Assembly: GCA_016208915.1 (NCBI GenBank)
Contig: JACQXE010000031.1
Coordinates: forward strand, 1-47,837
Source: Nitrospirota bacterium
GTDB taxonomy: Bacteria > Nitrospirota > Thermodesulfovibrionia > Thermodesulfovibrionales > UBA1546
DNA: 47,837 nucleotides
Direction of reading: 5' to 3'
Under the pieces are notes generated by a model. That model saw nothing but the letters and a program-made list of their open reading frames with translations. It searched no databases and was not told the origin of the DNA. Shown here one piece after another: positions 8,729 through 20,330 of the stretch (position 1 is its first letter; each line of letters begins with the position of its first letter). The position numbers were made by a program, and so were the translations under genes.

Positions 8729-9667
8729 ATGCCAAAGATAATGGATGGGAAAAGGCTTGCTGAAGAAATAAAGTCTGCAGTCAAAAAACAGGTCAGAACA
8801 CTGAATGAGCGCGGAATTGACGTAGGCCTCGCTGTCGTATTGGCTGGAGATGACAAGGCATCAGAACAGTATTACCGCGCCATATTAGGCTCATGCAAAA
8901 GCACAGGGGTCACGGCATATAAGTACAAACAGCCGGAGACTATAACGATGAATGAACTCTTAAATGTTATCCATAGTCTGAACACTGATGAAAGGGTTAA
9001 CGGCATATTAATATTTCTTCCCCTCCCGAAAAGAATCAATGCAAGGAGAATCATTAATTCCATAGTCCCTGAAAAAGATGTTGACGGTCTCGGAGCAATA
9101 GCCGTAGGAAGACTCGCTGCAGAGGAAACAACATTCCAGATATTTAAGGACAACTGTCATGATATGGAAGAAGCATGCAAGGCCATATCCTCGCTGTCGA
9201 GTTTCATCCCATGCACTCCATTCGGTGTAATAAGGCTTCTCGAATATTATGGCGTTGAGATAAAGGGAAAGCACGCAGTTGTAATCGGTAAAAGCCTTGC
9301 TGTTGGAAAACCATTATCCACAATGCTCCTTGCAAAAGAAGCTACTGTAACAGTATGTCACAAAGAGACAAAAAACCTCTCAGATTTCACAAGACAGGCT
9401 GATATAATCTGCACAGCAACAGGTCAGCATGGACTTATAAAAGGTGACATGGTTAAGGACGGAGCTATTGTCGTTGATATAGGGATAAAGGTTCTAAATA
9501 ATGGTAAGATTGTGGGTGATGTTGATTTTGATTCAGTAAAAGACAAGTCATTATTGATAACGCCTGTGCCGGGAGGTGTGGGCCCGGTAACAATAGCAAT
9601 GCTTCTTGAAAATACAATGATGTCCGCTCAGAGGAGCGAGCTTCTCAAAAGTCCGCTGATGATATAA
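8729..9667 (+). CDS. folD: bifunctional methylenetetrahydrofolate dehydrogenase/cyclohydrolase
   Basis: 312 aa. The N-terminal domain has VVLAGDDKASEQYYRAILGSC (catalytic Tyr) and ILIFLPLPKRIN with EKDVDGLGAI. The Rossmann half has VVIGKSLAVGKPLSTMLL and TPVPGGVGPVTIAMLL. It interconverts methylene-, methenyl- and formyl-THF. Two variations from the usual consensus: the common YxxxK Lys position reads YYRAILGSCK, and VVGRSxxVGxP reads VIGKSLAVGKP. A catalytic Lys should be checked by alignment. It lies 9 bp before tgt. Confidence 0.9.
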   Translation: MPKIMDGKRLAEEIKSAVKKQVRTLNERGIDVGLAVVLAGDDKASEQYYRAILGSCKSTGVTAYKYKQPETITMNELLNVIHSLNTDERVNGILIFLPLPKRINARRIINSIVPEKDVDGLGAIAVGRLAAEETTFQIFKDNCHDMEEACKAISSLSSFIPCTPFGVIRLLEYYGVEIKGKHAVVIGKSLAVGKPLSTMLLAKEATVTVCHKETKNLSDFTRQADIICTATGQHGLIKGDMVKDGAIVVDIGIKVLNNGKIVGDVDFDSVKDKSLLITPVPGGVGPVTIAMLLENTMMSAQRSELLKSPLMI

Positions 9668-11688
<2,021 letters not shown>

Positions 11689-11706
11689 TCTATTACTCAC
11701 AATAAA

Positions 11707-11829
11707 GGCAGGACACAGCATTCTCACTCATTCTCGGGCTAAAGCCCTCCGAGGCTTTTGCCTCTTTGTTCTCAAAATATTTTTTGGGGACTATCGGCAA
11801 AAAAAACCGTTCAAATACTATGCCCTGCC
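11707..11829. repeat. dispersed inverted-repeat element, copy B
   Basis: The ends are GGCAGGACACAG (11707-11718) and CTATGCCCTGCC (11818-11829). Inside it has TTCTCACTCATTC, the hairpin GAGGCTTTTGCCTC, CTATCGGCAAAAAAAACCGTTC. It is the shortest of the four copies. Its right end overlaps the last codons of the DUF167 gene and provides that gene's TAG stop. Confidence 0.72.
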
Positions 11830-12066
11830 TTTAACAGATTGGCTTGAGATGTTAAGCTCCACTACCTTCTCCCGAGCCTTTTCACCCCGGATAATTTTTA
11901 TGCTGCTTTTCCTCACCTGAAAATAGTCTGCGAGGATTTCGATTAGTGCCTTATTTGCTTTCCCCTCCACCGCTGGGGCATTCACATAAACCTTGAATAC
12001 TTCTCCCTCTTGCACAATCCTGTTTTTTTTTGCATTTGGGATAACCTTGACTTTTATTTGTTTCAT
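11818..12066 (-). CDS. DUF167/YggU-family protein
   Basis: 82 aa. The family pattern is clear: KVIPNAKKNRIVQEGEVFKVYVNAPAVEGKANKALIEILADYF, then SSIKIIRGEKAREKVVELN. The family is small, widespread and of unknown function; the fold is a mixed alpha/beta domain. The final residues GRA and the TAG stop come from the end of repeat copy B, so the natural C-terminus has probably been replaced by the insertion. It is divergent from mutL across 86 bp. Confidence 0.85.
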   Translation of the reverse strand: MKQIKVKVIPNAKKNRIVQEGEVFKVYVNAPAVEGKANKALIEILADYFQVRKSSIKIIRGEKAREKVVELNISSQSVKGRA

Positions 12067-12152
12067 AATTATTAAGTTAAAATTAACACTTTTAACTTTA
12101 AACTTTCAACTTTTAGGTTGCCAAATTTCCCCCTTAATCTTTAAAATGTCTT

Positions 12153-13820
12153 ATGCCGTTGATAAAAATCCTGCCGGTTGATTTGAGAAACAAGATTGCT
12201 GCTGGTGAGGTTGTTGAGCGGCCTGCAGCAGTTGTAAAAGAACTCGTCGAAAATTCGATAGACGCAAAGAGCACAGAGATAAGTGTTGAGGTCTTGCATG
12301 GCGGAAAAAGAATGATCAAGATATCTGACAATGGCACTGGCATGGACAGGGAAGATGCGCTTTTGTGTTTCGAACCTCATGCAACGAGCAAGCTCAGTAC
12401 TGACGCTGGTTTATTTAATATAACAACTATGGGGTTCAGGGGAGAGGCATTGCCCTCTATCGCATCAGTATCAAAGATAAAACTAATAACAGGACTAAAG
12501 GGCGCTGATTCTGGCGTTTCAGTAGAATTAATCGGAGGGCAGGAAAAAGAGATTAAAGACGCTCCTTTTTCAGGAACTTCCGTAGAGGTCAAAGACTTAT
12601 TCTTTAATACTCCTGCACGAAAAAAATTTCTTAAGACCAATAGCACTGAACTTTATCACATTATTGACATTGTCACAAAAGAAGCGCTTTCACATCCTGA
12701 AATAAGTTTTAGCTTGATTACGGACAATCACGAGACAATGATTTTGCCAAAGGCTTCTGGCTTCAGGGAAAGAATCATGCAGATTTACGGTGATGAATTT
12801 CTATCAGGCCTGATTGAGATTAATAACTCTTACAGTGATATAAAAATGGAAAGCTTCCTTTCCAATACCTCAAACTTCAGGAACAATAAGACGTATCAGT
12901 TCCTTTTTATAAACAGGCGACCTGTAAAAGATCCGTCTGTTTCCCACGCAGTTTACAGCGCATATGAAGGCATTCTTCCTAAAGACAGACACCCTGTGTT
13001 TTTCCTGTTTCTGGAGCTTGATCCTAAAAAAGTCGATTTTAACGTGCATCCGACAAAAAGAGAGGCAAGGTTCGAAGACAAAGAGGGCATCCACAGATTC
13101 CTCAGAACAAGCATACGGGACGCAATAAAAGAAGAGAGGGCAGAATACACAAGACAGTTCACTGAACTGCCGGGCGAGGTGCCTGTTCATACCAGTAATT
13201 ATGAAGCAGTAATATCTCATGCTGTTTCAGAGATTTCGGAAAACACTGAGTTTGTCTATCAGCCATCTTTACCCTTCATCTATATGGGAGACACATTTAT
13301 TGCAATATCAGGTAAAAGCGGGCTGGAAATCATCGATTACCATGCTGCCCATGAGAGGATACTTTATGAAAGACTTCTGAAAAAAATAAACTTGAGCTCA
13401 CACCATCTGCTCTTCCCTGAACAGATAAAGCTCTCTCATAAAGAATACAGAATTATGCTTGAAAACAAAGGAATACTTCATGAATTCGGTATAGATATAG
13501 ATGATTTCGGGCATGACACAATAATTGTTCGTTCACTTCCTGATGCGCTGAGCAATGCCGATACAAGGGGAATACTTTTAGACATTGCATCTGCTATTAT
13601 CGAAGATATCGCTCCAAACAAATCTGTGAAAGAGGCGCTTGCAGCAAGAATCGCATGTCACAAATCAGTAAGGGGCAGAAAATTGCTCACCCAGGAAGAG
13701 TTCTCGAGACTTCTGACTGATCTTGAAAACGCAGAAAATCCTGATCAGTGCCCTCATGGAAGACCAACAAGGATTTTCTTTTCTTTAGATGATTTGAAAA
13801 AAATCTTTAAAAAGAAATAG
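12153..13820 (+). CDS. mutL: DNA mismatch repair protein MutL
   Basis: 555 aa. The GHKL ATPase part has VKELVENSIDAKST, ISDNGTGMDRED, ATSKLST and GFRGEALPSIASVSK. The transducer follows with NRRPVKDPSVSHAVY and FNVHPTKREARF. The C-terminal domain (QPSLPFIYMGDTFIAISGKSG onward) has SVRGRKLLTQEE and the zinc/processing motif QCPHGRPTRIFF. I do not see the DQHA(x)2E(x)4E endonuclease motif: the equivalent stretch reads IDYHAAHERILYERLL, which is close (xHAAHERxxYE) and may still be active. It couples MutS recognition to strand nicking. Confidence 0.94.
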   Translation: MPLIKILPVDLRNKIAAGEVVERPAAVVKELVENSIDAKSTEISVEVLHGGKRMIKISDNGTGMDREDALLCFEPHATSKLSTDAGLFNITTMGFRGEALPSIASVSKIKLITGLKGADSGVSVELIGGQEKEIKDAPFSGTSVEVKDLFFNTPARKKFLKTNSTELYHIIDIVTKEALSHPEISFSLITDNHETMILPKASGFRERIMQIYGDEFLSGLIEINNSYSDIKMESFLSNTSNFRNNKTYQFLFINRRPVKDPSVSHAVYSAYEGILPKDRHPVFFLFLELDPKKVDFNVHPTKREARFEDKEGIHRFLRTSIRDAIKEERAEYTRQFTELPGEVPVHTSNYEAVISHAVSEISENTEFVYQPSLPFIYMGDTFIAISGKSGLEIIDYHAAHERILYERLLKKINLSSHHLLFPEQIKLSHKEYRIMLENKGILHEFGIDIDDFGHDTIIVRSLPDALSNADTRGILLDIASAIIEDIAPNKSVKEALAARIACHKSVRGRKLLTQEEFSRLLTDLENAENPDQCPHGRPTRIFFSLDDLKKIFKKK

Positions 13821-13856
13821 TTGTATCAGCAATCCCCTATCAGTTATTATTCTTAA

Positions 13857-14870
13857 ATGGACTGTAAATTGACAGAAAAAGTGAAGGCTGCAGGCTGAGC
13901 CGGAAAACTGGGTCCGTCGGACCTGGAAAAGATTTTAAGCTCTACAGTACAGCCATCAAAAAATTCTGTGCTTGTGGGACCCGGAGATGATGCAGGAGTC
14001 TATCTCCTCCCCGGAAATCATGCAATTGTAGAAACTGTTGATATAATAACACCTGTTGTAAACAACCCATTCGAATTCGGTGCGATAAGCACTGCAAACT
14101 CCTTAAGTGATGTATACGCAATGGGCGGAAAACCTCTGACTGCACTCGCATTAGTAGGATTTTCATCCTGCGATTTCGGACCAAAGGTAATTGCAGAGAT
14201 ACTAAAAGGCGCTGTGGATATGCTCAATAAAGCAGGGGTTTCTTTATTGGGAGGGCACAGCTTTGAGAACCCTGAAATCAGATTCGGACTTTCAGTCACA
14301 GGCATAATCAACAAGGATAAAATACTCAGGAAAAGTGGTGCAATCCCCGGCAATGTGATAATAATTACAAAGCCTTTAGGAATCGGCGTTATTACAACTG
14401 CCCTGAAAGGCAGACGGCTCAAAGATAAAGATATAAGGACTGCAGTTAAGTGGATGCTTACATTAAATGACAAAGCCTCTGAGGCGGCCTTAAAGGCAGA
14501 TGCAAGCTCAGCAACTGACGTTACTGGTTTTGGGCTGCTTGGCCATGCATCTAACATGCTCGCCGGAACGGATGTGAATTTCATAATAGAACCTAAGGCA
14601 ATACCTGTGATCGACAAAACAAGAGCCATGATCGCCTCAGGCATGATACCTGAGGGTGCGTATAATAATCTCAAGTTTTTCGAGGGTGAGGTTGAGTATC
14701 CCCGTGGTTTTTCAGAAGACGAGAAGCTGCTCCTGGCAGATCCTCAGACATCAGGAGGCCTGCTGATAACTCTTGCGGCAGACAGGTTGGACGTCTTCAG
14801 AAAGATGGCTGTCCCGTGCACTGTTATAGGCAGGGTGGAAAAAGGAAAAGGAAAAATCAGGGTGATTTAA
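13857..14870 (+). CDS. selD: selenide, water dikinase with selenocysteine (SelD)
   Basis: 337 aa when the TGA at 13896-13898 is read as Sec14. The N-terminus then reads LTEKVKAAG-U-AGKLGP, matching the SelD Cys/Sec-x-x-Lys site (Sec14, Lys17; Cys17 and Lys20 in E. coli). Reading from the GTG at 13968 would remove this catalytic segment. Next come VGPGDDAGVY, NSLSDVYAMGGKP, GGHSFENPE and TDVTGFGLLGHASNM. It makes selenophosphate from selenide and ATP for tRNA-Sec and selenouridine. A SECIS-like hairpin follows the TGA, and selB is 9 kb away. GH57 starts 7 bp downstream. Confidence 0.94.
13896..13926 (+). promoter_or_regulatory. Sec UGA codon and SECIS-like hairpin of selD
   Basis: After the TGA (13896-13898) come 9 nt and then CTGGGTCC (13908-13915), loop GTC (13916-13918), GGACCTGG (13919-13926): an 8-bp stem including two G-U pairs. 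The loop carries G-U and lies about 18-20 nt after the TGA, the distance expected for SelB recognition in bacteria. It is inside the coding sequence, as bacterial SECIS elements are. Confidence 0.75.
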
Positions 14871-14877
14871 TCTCCAG

Positions 14878-16485
14878 ATGCAGAAAGGTTATCTCCTTCT
14901 TGTCCTTCATGCGCATCTGCCTTATATCAGGCATCCGGAACATGATTATTTTCTCGAGGAAAACTGGCTCTACGAGTCTATCACAGAAAGCTATATCCCC
15001 CTGCTCGATATATTCGACCATCTTCTGAATAAAAAAATTGAATTCAAGATAACATTATCACTCAGCCCAACACTCGTTGAGATGTTCAATGACCCTCTTC
15101 TAAGGGAAAGATATCTGAGATACATAAACAATCTCATCTCACTTTCAGAAAAAGAGATGCATAGAACCAAGGGGGATCCTTCATTTGAAAAGCTCGCAAA
15201 GATTTATAACAGCCGTTTCAGAAAAATTAAACACCTCTATGAGGAATCTTACAAGAAAGATTTAACATCTGCCTTCAGACGATTAAAAGAGGCCGGATGC
15301 GCTGAGATTATCACCTCTGCTGCCACCCATGGTTATCTGCCTTCTCTCGTTCTGCATCCACAGGCTGTAAGGGCGCAGATAAAAGTTGCAATGGCAAACC
15401 ATATAAAAAACTTCGGCAGCGCACCGGCAGGCATCTGGCTGCCTGAATGCGGTTATGCGCCTGAGATTGACCACATTATCAAAGAGGCTAATATAAAATT
15501 CTTCTTTATGGAAACTCACGGGATACTAAATGGGAGGCCCAAGCCTAAATATGATGTTTACAGGCCTGTATCATGTCCGTCAGGAGTTGTTGCCTTCGGC
15601 AGGGATATCAGTTCCTCCAAACAGGTCTGGAGTTCTGTCGAGGGTTACCCCGGAGATTTTCATTACAGGGATTTTTACAGGGACATCGGATTCGATCTGT
15701 CCCTTGATTATCTCAGACCTCATATACATCCTGATGGCATAAGGACATACACAGGGATAAAATACTACCGCATAACAGGCAAAACAGACAGCAAATTACC
15801 TTATATAAGAGAAGCTGCATTAAAGAAGGCAGAAGAACACGCTGAACATTTTATATTCAACAGAAAATGCCATATAGAGTTTTTAAGAAAAAAATCAATT
15901 GTCAATCCGGTAATAACATCACCGTATGATACAGAGTTGTTCGGTCACTGGTGGTTTGAGGGGCCGGACTGGCTCAATTTCCTTCTTGAAAAGATTGCAA
16001 AGAGACGGAACCTGTTCAAAACAATCACACCTTCAGAATATCTGCATGAGAATTCAGAATTTCAGAGCATCTCCCCATCAATGTCAAGCTGGGGAGATAA
16101 GGGCTATAATGAGGTCTGGCTGAACAGCTCGAATGCCTGGATATACAGACATGTCCACAAAATAACCGAAAGGATGATAGAGATTGCAAACAGGTTTCCC
16201 CGCGCTGAGGGACTGCTGAAAAGGACCCTGAATCAGGCAGCCAGAGAGGTGCTCATGTCACAGCACAGCGACTGGCCATTTATAATAAGAACTGGCACTG
16301 CAGCAGAATATGCTGCTAAAAGAATCTCTGAACACATAGAGCGATTTAATAAACTTTATCTCAGCGCTTTATCAGGCGATATAGATGAGAAATGGCTTCT
16401 TGAAATCGAAGAAAATGACAGGATATTCCAGGAGATGGATTACCGCGTCTATTCAGACCATGAAAGCAACTTGTCAAAGGGATAG
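14878..16485 (+). CDS. glycoside hydrolase family 57, probable 1,4-alpha-glucan branching enzyme
   Basis: 535 aa. The N-terminal barrel has LLVLHAHLPYIRHPEHD (HxH metal-like site), the nucleophile region GIWLPECGYAPEID, and the acid/base region ITSPYDTELFGHWWFEGPDW. DUF1957-like helices end the protein (SWGDKGYNEVWLN, MSQHSDWPF). These are the landmarks of GH57 branching enzymes, which form alpha-1,6 branches in glycogen. No glycogen synthase or ADP-glucose gene is next to it. The 3' end overlaps the convergent LysR gene by 37 bp. Confidence 0.88.
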   Translation: MQKGYLLLVLHAHLPYIRHPEHDYFLEENWLYESITESYIPLLDIFDHLLNKKIEFKITLSLSPTLVEMFNDPLLRERYLRYINNLISLSEKEMHRTKGDPSFEKLAKIYNSRFRKIKHLYEESYKKDLTSAFRRLKEAGCAEIITSAATHGYLPSLVLHPQAVRAQIKVAMANHIKNFGSAPAGIWLPECGYAPEIDHIIKEANIKFFFMETHGILNGRPKPKYDVYRPVSCPSGVVAFGRDISSSKQVWSSVEGYPGDFHYRDFYRDIGFDLSLDYLRPHIHPDGIRTYTGIKYYRITGKTDSKLPYIREAALKKAEEHAEHFIFNRKCHIEFLRKKSIVNPVITSPYDTELFGHWWFEGPDWLNFLLEKIAKRRNLFKTITPSEYLHENSEFQSISPSMSSWGDKGYNEVWLNSSNAWIYRHVHKITERMIEIANRFPRAEGLLKRTLNQAAREVLMSQHSDWPFIIRTGTAAEYAAKRISEHIERFNKLYLSALSGDIDEKWLLEIEENDRIFQEMDYRVYSDHESNLSKG

Positions 16486-17372
16486 GCTTTAAGGTATGTC
16501 AAAAACTCATCTACTGCATATGAGGCAATTGCATTTTTCTGGAAGATTAAAGAAAATTCCCTGAGCATCTTCTCATCCTTGAAGTTCAATTGTTTTAGCG
16601 TTCCGTATTTCAGCTCTTTTCTTATTGCCCAGCGTGATATAATTGCAATCCCCATACCGTTTTCGACAGAGTCTTTTATGGCCTCTGTACTGCCAAGAAT
16701 CATATTTATCATCATGTCCTGCGGGATAATCTTATGCTTGGCGAAATATTTTTCTATAACCTGCCTTGTCCCTGACCCTTCTTCCCTAAATATAAAAGGC
16801 TCCTTTACTATCTCCACAATAGATACGCTTTTCTTTTTGGCCCATGGATGAAGCGGCGATACAATCAAGGTCAATTCATCTGCAATAAGTTTTTCCACCG
16901 TCATCTTCTGTCTTGCTATGTCTCCTTCAACAAGACCTATGTCAATATTGCCTGCATTTAAAAGTTCCACCACCCTTTTTGTATTGCCGGCAAGCATATG
17001 TACCTTTATCTTAGGATGTGCCTTTCTGAAATCTGCAATAACGCCGGGAAGGAGATAATTTGCTATTGTGGTGCTTGCCCCGATGCTTATGCTGCCTTTT
17101 ACAAGGCCTGTCATTTCGCCGATGCTTTTTTCTGCAGCAGCATAAAGGTTCAGTATCTCTTTTGCATATTTATAGAGCGTCTCCCCTGCAGGTGTGAGCG
17201 TTACGGTACTGCTAGTCCTGTCAAATAATTTCGTCTCATACGTCTCCTCTAATGCCTGTATGAGAAGGCTGACTGCAGGCTGGGTGAGATGTATTATCTC
17301 AGATGCCTTGGAAAAGCTCTTCGTCTCTGCAACTGTGCAGAAGACTTTCAGTTTATGGTCTTCCATTCCCAT
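16449..17372 (-). CDS. LysR-family transcriptional regulator, possibly selenium-associated
   Basis: 307 aa. The winged helix is at 5-65 (LKVFCTVAETKSFSKASEIIHLTQPAVSLLIQALE), followed by a CysB-like periplasmic-binding fold (GSISIGASTTIANYLLPGVIADF; GLVEGDIARQK). From memory, it resembles the subfamily annotated as selenium-metabolism-associated LysR. selD two genes away is in keeping with that, but the link is only inferred. Two starts are possible (17372 or ATG 17366). It overlaps the convergent GH57 gene. Confidence 0.85.
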   Translation of the reverse strand: MGMEDHKLKVFCTVAETKSFSKASEIIHLTQPAVSLLIQALEETYETKLFDRTSSTVTLTPAGETLYKYAKEILNLYAAAEKSIGEMTGLVKGSISIGASTTIANYLLPGVIADFRKAHPKIKVHMLAGNTKRVVELLNAGNIDIGLVEGDIARQKMTVEKLIADELTLIVSPLHPWAKKKSVSIVEIVKEPFIFREEGSGTRQVIEKYFAKHKIIPQDMMINMILGSTEAIKDSVENGMGIAIISRWAIRKELKYGTLKQLNFKDEKMLREFSLIFQKNAIASYAVDEFLTYLKAYPFDKLLSWSE

Positions 17373-17409
17373 AATATTTTCTAATTATAGAATAAGATAA
17401 AAAAATAAT

Positions 17410-17832
17410 TCAACATGCTGCCTTAACTGCCTTCTTTGCGAGGGCATCCGCCTTTTTGTTCTGCTCTCTCGGTATATGTTGAATGTTGTATCCCTTAAAG
17501 GATTTAAGGAGGGAAATCACATGCTGATAAAGCTCCTTCAATTTTTCATTTTTTACCTTATAACTTCCCTTTATCTGCCTTACAAGGAGCTCAGAATCAA
17601 GAAATATCTGTAATCTGTCTACCTTCAAAGACCTTGCCTTAGACAGTCCTCTGATAAGTGCTGTGTATTCTGCAATGTTATTGGTAGCTATTCCGATAGG
17701 CTCTGATATTTCATAGGTGCTGTCTTTAAAAGTGAGAACTACCCCAATGCCAGACTCACCGGGATTCCCGCTTGATGCTCCATCGCAGTAAAGTAATGCG
17801 CTATTCGAAGAATCAGCATCTTCTTCAGTCAT
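17410..17832 (-). CDS. rnhA: ribonuclease H (RNase HI type)
   Basis: 140 aa. The RNase H fold shows YCDGASSGNPGESGIGVVL (first Asp), NIAEYTALIRGL (Glu), LQIFLDSELLVRQIKG (second Asp) and NKKADALAKKA (last Asp). This is the compact form without the basic protrusion of E. coli RNase HI. It degrades RNA in RNA-DNA hybrids. The start overlaps the end of the upstream zinc-ribbon gene by 8 bp, so the two are an operon. Confidence 0.92.
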   Translation of the reverse strand: MTEEDADSSNSALLYCDGASSGNPGESGIGVVLTFKDSTYEISEPIGIATNNIAEYTALIRGLSKARSLKVDRLQIFLDSELLVRQIKGSYKVKNEKLKELYQHVISLLKSFKGYNIQHIPREQNKKADALAKKAVKAAC

Positions 17833-18544
17833 TCTTCTCTACCCAGTACAGAATCCTCCTGCATTGTGGACACCGGATGACCTCGGAGTCTTTGTCCTTT
17901 TTTATCTCGACAAACATCTGGGGCGGTATATTCATATTACATCCCTGGCATATCTCATCCCTTGCCTCTATCACTGCAATGCCCCTTCCTGCCTTGAATA
18001 TTGTCATGTACTCGTTATATATGTCAGTATCGATTGTCTTTGTGAGATCAGCCCGTTTTGACTTATGCAGAGATAAATCTTTTTCTGCTTCAGCTATCTC
18101 TTTCTCAACCTCTTTCTTAAATGCTTCTACCTTATCTTTTTCAGCCTTCACCTTAAGGTCTGCTGCCTTCATGTCCTTATTGGCTGCCTCTACCGCTTCC
18201 ATCAGAGAGATTATTTCATCCTCCATTGCATAACGCTCCTTATCGAATGTCTCTATCTCCTTTAGGTGAGCCTGATATTCCTTATTGTTTTTTATTTCAG
18301 ATGAACGAATTTTGATTTTATCTATTTTCCCATTTATATCTTCAACTGCCCTCTCTTTCTCCTTTTTCTTCTTTTCAAGCTGTTCGCATTTCTGCCTCTC
18401 CTTGTCATAAAGCAGCTGGACATCTTTTAATGACTGTTCTGCTGCAAGGAGTTTGGTAGGCAATAAGTCTATAATCGCCTTTTTCTTGATGATAACAGAG
18501 TCTATTTCCTGAAGCTGGACAAGTAGTTTTATATCTTCCTGCAC
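17825..18544 (-). CDS. coiled-coil protein with C4 zinc ribbon (DUF164/CdsZ-like)
   Basis: 239 aa. Residues about 1-180 are a long charged coiled coil. The C-terminal 45 residues are a four-Cys zinc ribbon (CQGCNMNIPPQ ... IRCPQCRRILYW). The family is widespread and often precedes rnhA or RNase-like genes, as here; some members are reported as nucleic-acid binders. A precise role is not established. It is full length. Confidence 0.85.
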   Translation of the reverse strand: MQEDIKLLVQLQEIDSVIIKKKAIIDLLPTKLLAAEQSLKDVQLLYDKERQKCEQLEKKKKEKERAVEDINGKIDKIKIRSSEIKNNKEYQAHLKEIETFDKERYAMEDEIISLMEAVEAANKDMKAADLKVKAEKDKVEAFKKEVEKEIAEAEKDLSLHKSKRADLTKTIDTDIYNEYMTIFKAGRGIAVIEARDEICQGCNMNIPPQMFVEIKKDKDSEVIRCPQCRRILYWVEKND

Positions 18545-18628
18545 ACTCTCTGCCTTTCTACATCATTAAAATCTTAGCTTTCCTTATCGCGATTCTGTGC
18601 GATGCTGACTCCACCATGCAAAATCATT

Positions 18629-18704
18629 TGGTGGGCCCACCAGGACTCGAACCTGGGACCAACCGGTTATGAGCCGGTAGCTCTACCAACTGAGCTATGG
18701 GCCC
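18629..18704 (-). tRNA. tRNA with CAT anticodon (elongator Met, or Ile2)
   Basis: 76 nt including an encoded CCA (18629-18631 on +). The acceptor is GGGCCCA/TGGGCCC-like, the D arm has AGCTCAGTTGGTAGAGC, the anticodon stem is ACCGG/CCGGT around CTCATAA, and the T arm is CCAGG TTCGAGT CCTGG. The CAT anticodon means elongator tRNA-Met, or tRNA-Ile2 if C34 becomes lysidine. It does not have the initiator-type unpaired first base. Confidence 0.95.
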
Positions 18705-18739
18705 TCTCTGAAGAAAATATCTTTTATTCCAAGTTTTTA

Positions 18740-18768
18740 ATTTTATATGTTTAATTAAAATCGGTCAA
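18740..18768 (-). promoter_or_regulatory. sigma-70-type promoter for the tRNA gene
   Basis: Read on the minus strand, TTGACC (18763-18768) and TAAAAT (18740-18745) are separated by exactly 17 bp. A start about 7 nt later would lie roughly 30 nt before the tRNA. The -35 box overlaps the stop codon of rpoD, so the tRNA can be made apart from the dnaG-rpoD transcript. Confidence 0.6.
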
Positions 18769-20330
18769 GTGCCCTTAATAAATGTTCTCAGCCACTTGGT
18801 CCTCATCGGGTGTCTAAGTTTCCTGATTGCGCCAACTTCTATCTGCCTTATCCTTTCCCTCGTAACCTCAAATGCCTTTCCTACTTCCTCCAGAGTCTGG
18901 GGCAAATCTTCACCGATACCGAACCTTCTCCTCAATATCTTCTCCTCCTTCGGACTGAGAGTACACAGCGCTTTATCTATTTGCTTTTTAAGATCGTCTT
19001 TTATTGCAGAATCAAGCGGAGAGAGAATGGTTCTGTCTTCGATGAAATCACTCAGGTGGCTGTCTTCTTCGTTACCTATTGGAGTTTCGAGCGATATGGG
19101 GTCTTTCGATATCTTAAGTATGTTCTTAACCTTTTCAGCTGAAAGCCCTACCTTATAGGCTATCTCTTCAGGGACAGGTTCCCTTCCCAGTTCCTGCACC
19201 AGTTCTCTCGTAGTCTTTGTTATGCGGTTAATAGTCTCTACCATATGGACAGGTATCCTTATTGTGCGGGATTGGTCTGCAATTGCCCTCATAATCGCCT
19301 GCCTTATCCACCATGTTGCATATGTGCTGAATTTGTAGCCTCTTTCATATTCGAACTTATCGCATGCCCTCATCAGACCTATATTGCCTTCCTGTATAAG
19401 GTCAGAAAAGCTTAGGCCTCTGCCCATATATTTCTTCGCTATGCTTATAACAAGTCTCAGATTCGCCTCAATGAGCGCCCTTTTTGCTTCAAGGATGTTT
19501 AGTTCTCCCTCTATCAGAAGCTTAAGTATCCTTTTCATTTCTTCAGCCTTGATGCCAACTTCCTTCTCCTTTTTAGTCATCTCTTCCTTGCACTTTTTAT
19601 ATGCATTCAGGATTTCGAGCATTTCATTTTTTATATTGCCACTTTTGGCTCCCCTTCTTTTTATCCCTTGGATATCTATTTTATTCTGAATTAATTTTTT
19701 CCTGAGAGCTGACATCCGGTTGTCAATTTCAGCGAGATCTGACAGTGTCTTCTTAACATCTTCCGAGAATGCCATCACAGCGTCATCCCTCAGCCTCAGT
19801 TCGTTGATCTTACTTAGTATCTGAAGCATAATATTATCCGACATGCGCGATATTTTCTGGTTCGAAGAAGAAACTTTACCCTCAAGTTTTTTCAGATATA
19901 TTTTCCTTTTTTCGGCAAGTTTCTTTATCTGGGTTGTTATATTAAAAAACTTCTTGCCTTCGATCAGTATATCTTCGTCCAATGTCTCTTCACCATTCTG
20001 TATAATCTCCGAGAGTGGCGCCTCTCCATTCCCTATAAGTTCTCCGAGTTCGATAAGTTTTTCAAGTGTAAATGGCAGTGAGAATATTATCTCTGCAACT
20101 TTTTTTCTGCCCTGTTGTATCCTCTGGGCTATCTCCACCTCGCCTTCCTTTGTAAGCAAAGGGACATTGCTCATCTCCTTTAAATAAATCTTCAGGGGAT
20201 CATATTCAAGGTCTTCAAATATAGAGCCTTTACCTGCCTCATCAACCACTTCTTCTTCTAAAGCCTCTTTCAGAAAAGCAAAGCCTTCTTTTTCTTCGTC
20301 TCCTTCAAAGTACTCACGGTGTTCGATCAT
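18765..20330 (-). CDS. rpoD: RNA polymerase primary sigma factor (RpoD)
   Basis: 521 aa. Region 1.2 is [25 protein letters not shown]; a long non-conserved charged region follows. Region 2 has [29 protein letters not shown], region 3 HMVETINRI, region 4 [30 protein letters not shown]. These are primary-sigma hallmarks. It directs housekeeping transcription. The start overlaps the end of dnaG by 17 bp, preserving the primase-sigma pair of the macromolecular synthesis operon; rpsU is not adjacent. Confidence 0.97.
   Translation of the reverse strand: MIEHREYFEGDEEKEGFAFLKEALEEEVVDEAGKGSIFEDLEYDPLKIYLKEMSNVPLLTKEGEVEIAQRIQQGRKKVAEIIFSLPFTLEKLIELGELIGNGEAPLSEIIQNGEETLDEDILIEGKKFFNITTQIKKLAEKRKIYLKKLEGKVSSSNQKISRMSDNIMLQILSKINELRLRDDAVMAFSEDVKKTLSDLAEIDNRMSALRKKLIQNKIDIQGIKRRGAKSGNIKNEMLEILNAYKKCKEEMTKKEKEVGIKAEEMKRILKLLIEGELNILEAKRALIEANLRLVISIAKKYMGRGLSFSDLIQEGNIGLMRACDKFEYERGYKFSTYATWWIRQAIMRAIADQSRTIRIPVHMVETINRITKTTRELVQELGREPVPEEIAYKVGLSAEKVKNILKISKDPISLETPIGNEEDSHLSDFIEDRTILSPLDSAIKDDLKKQIDKALCTLSPKEEKILRRRFGIGEDLPQTLEEVGKAFEVTRERIRQIEVGAIRKLRHPMRTKWLRTFIKGT

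Noticed and set aside
14018-14674. 218-aa minus-strand ORF opposite selD
   Set aside because: It is antisense to a strongly supported gene and its composition mirrors selD codons.
18629-18704. Initiator tRNA-Met
   Set aside because: The acceptor stem is fully paired and the anticodon stem lacks the three G-C pairs of initiators.
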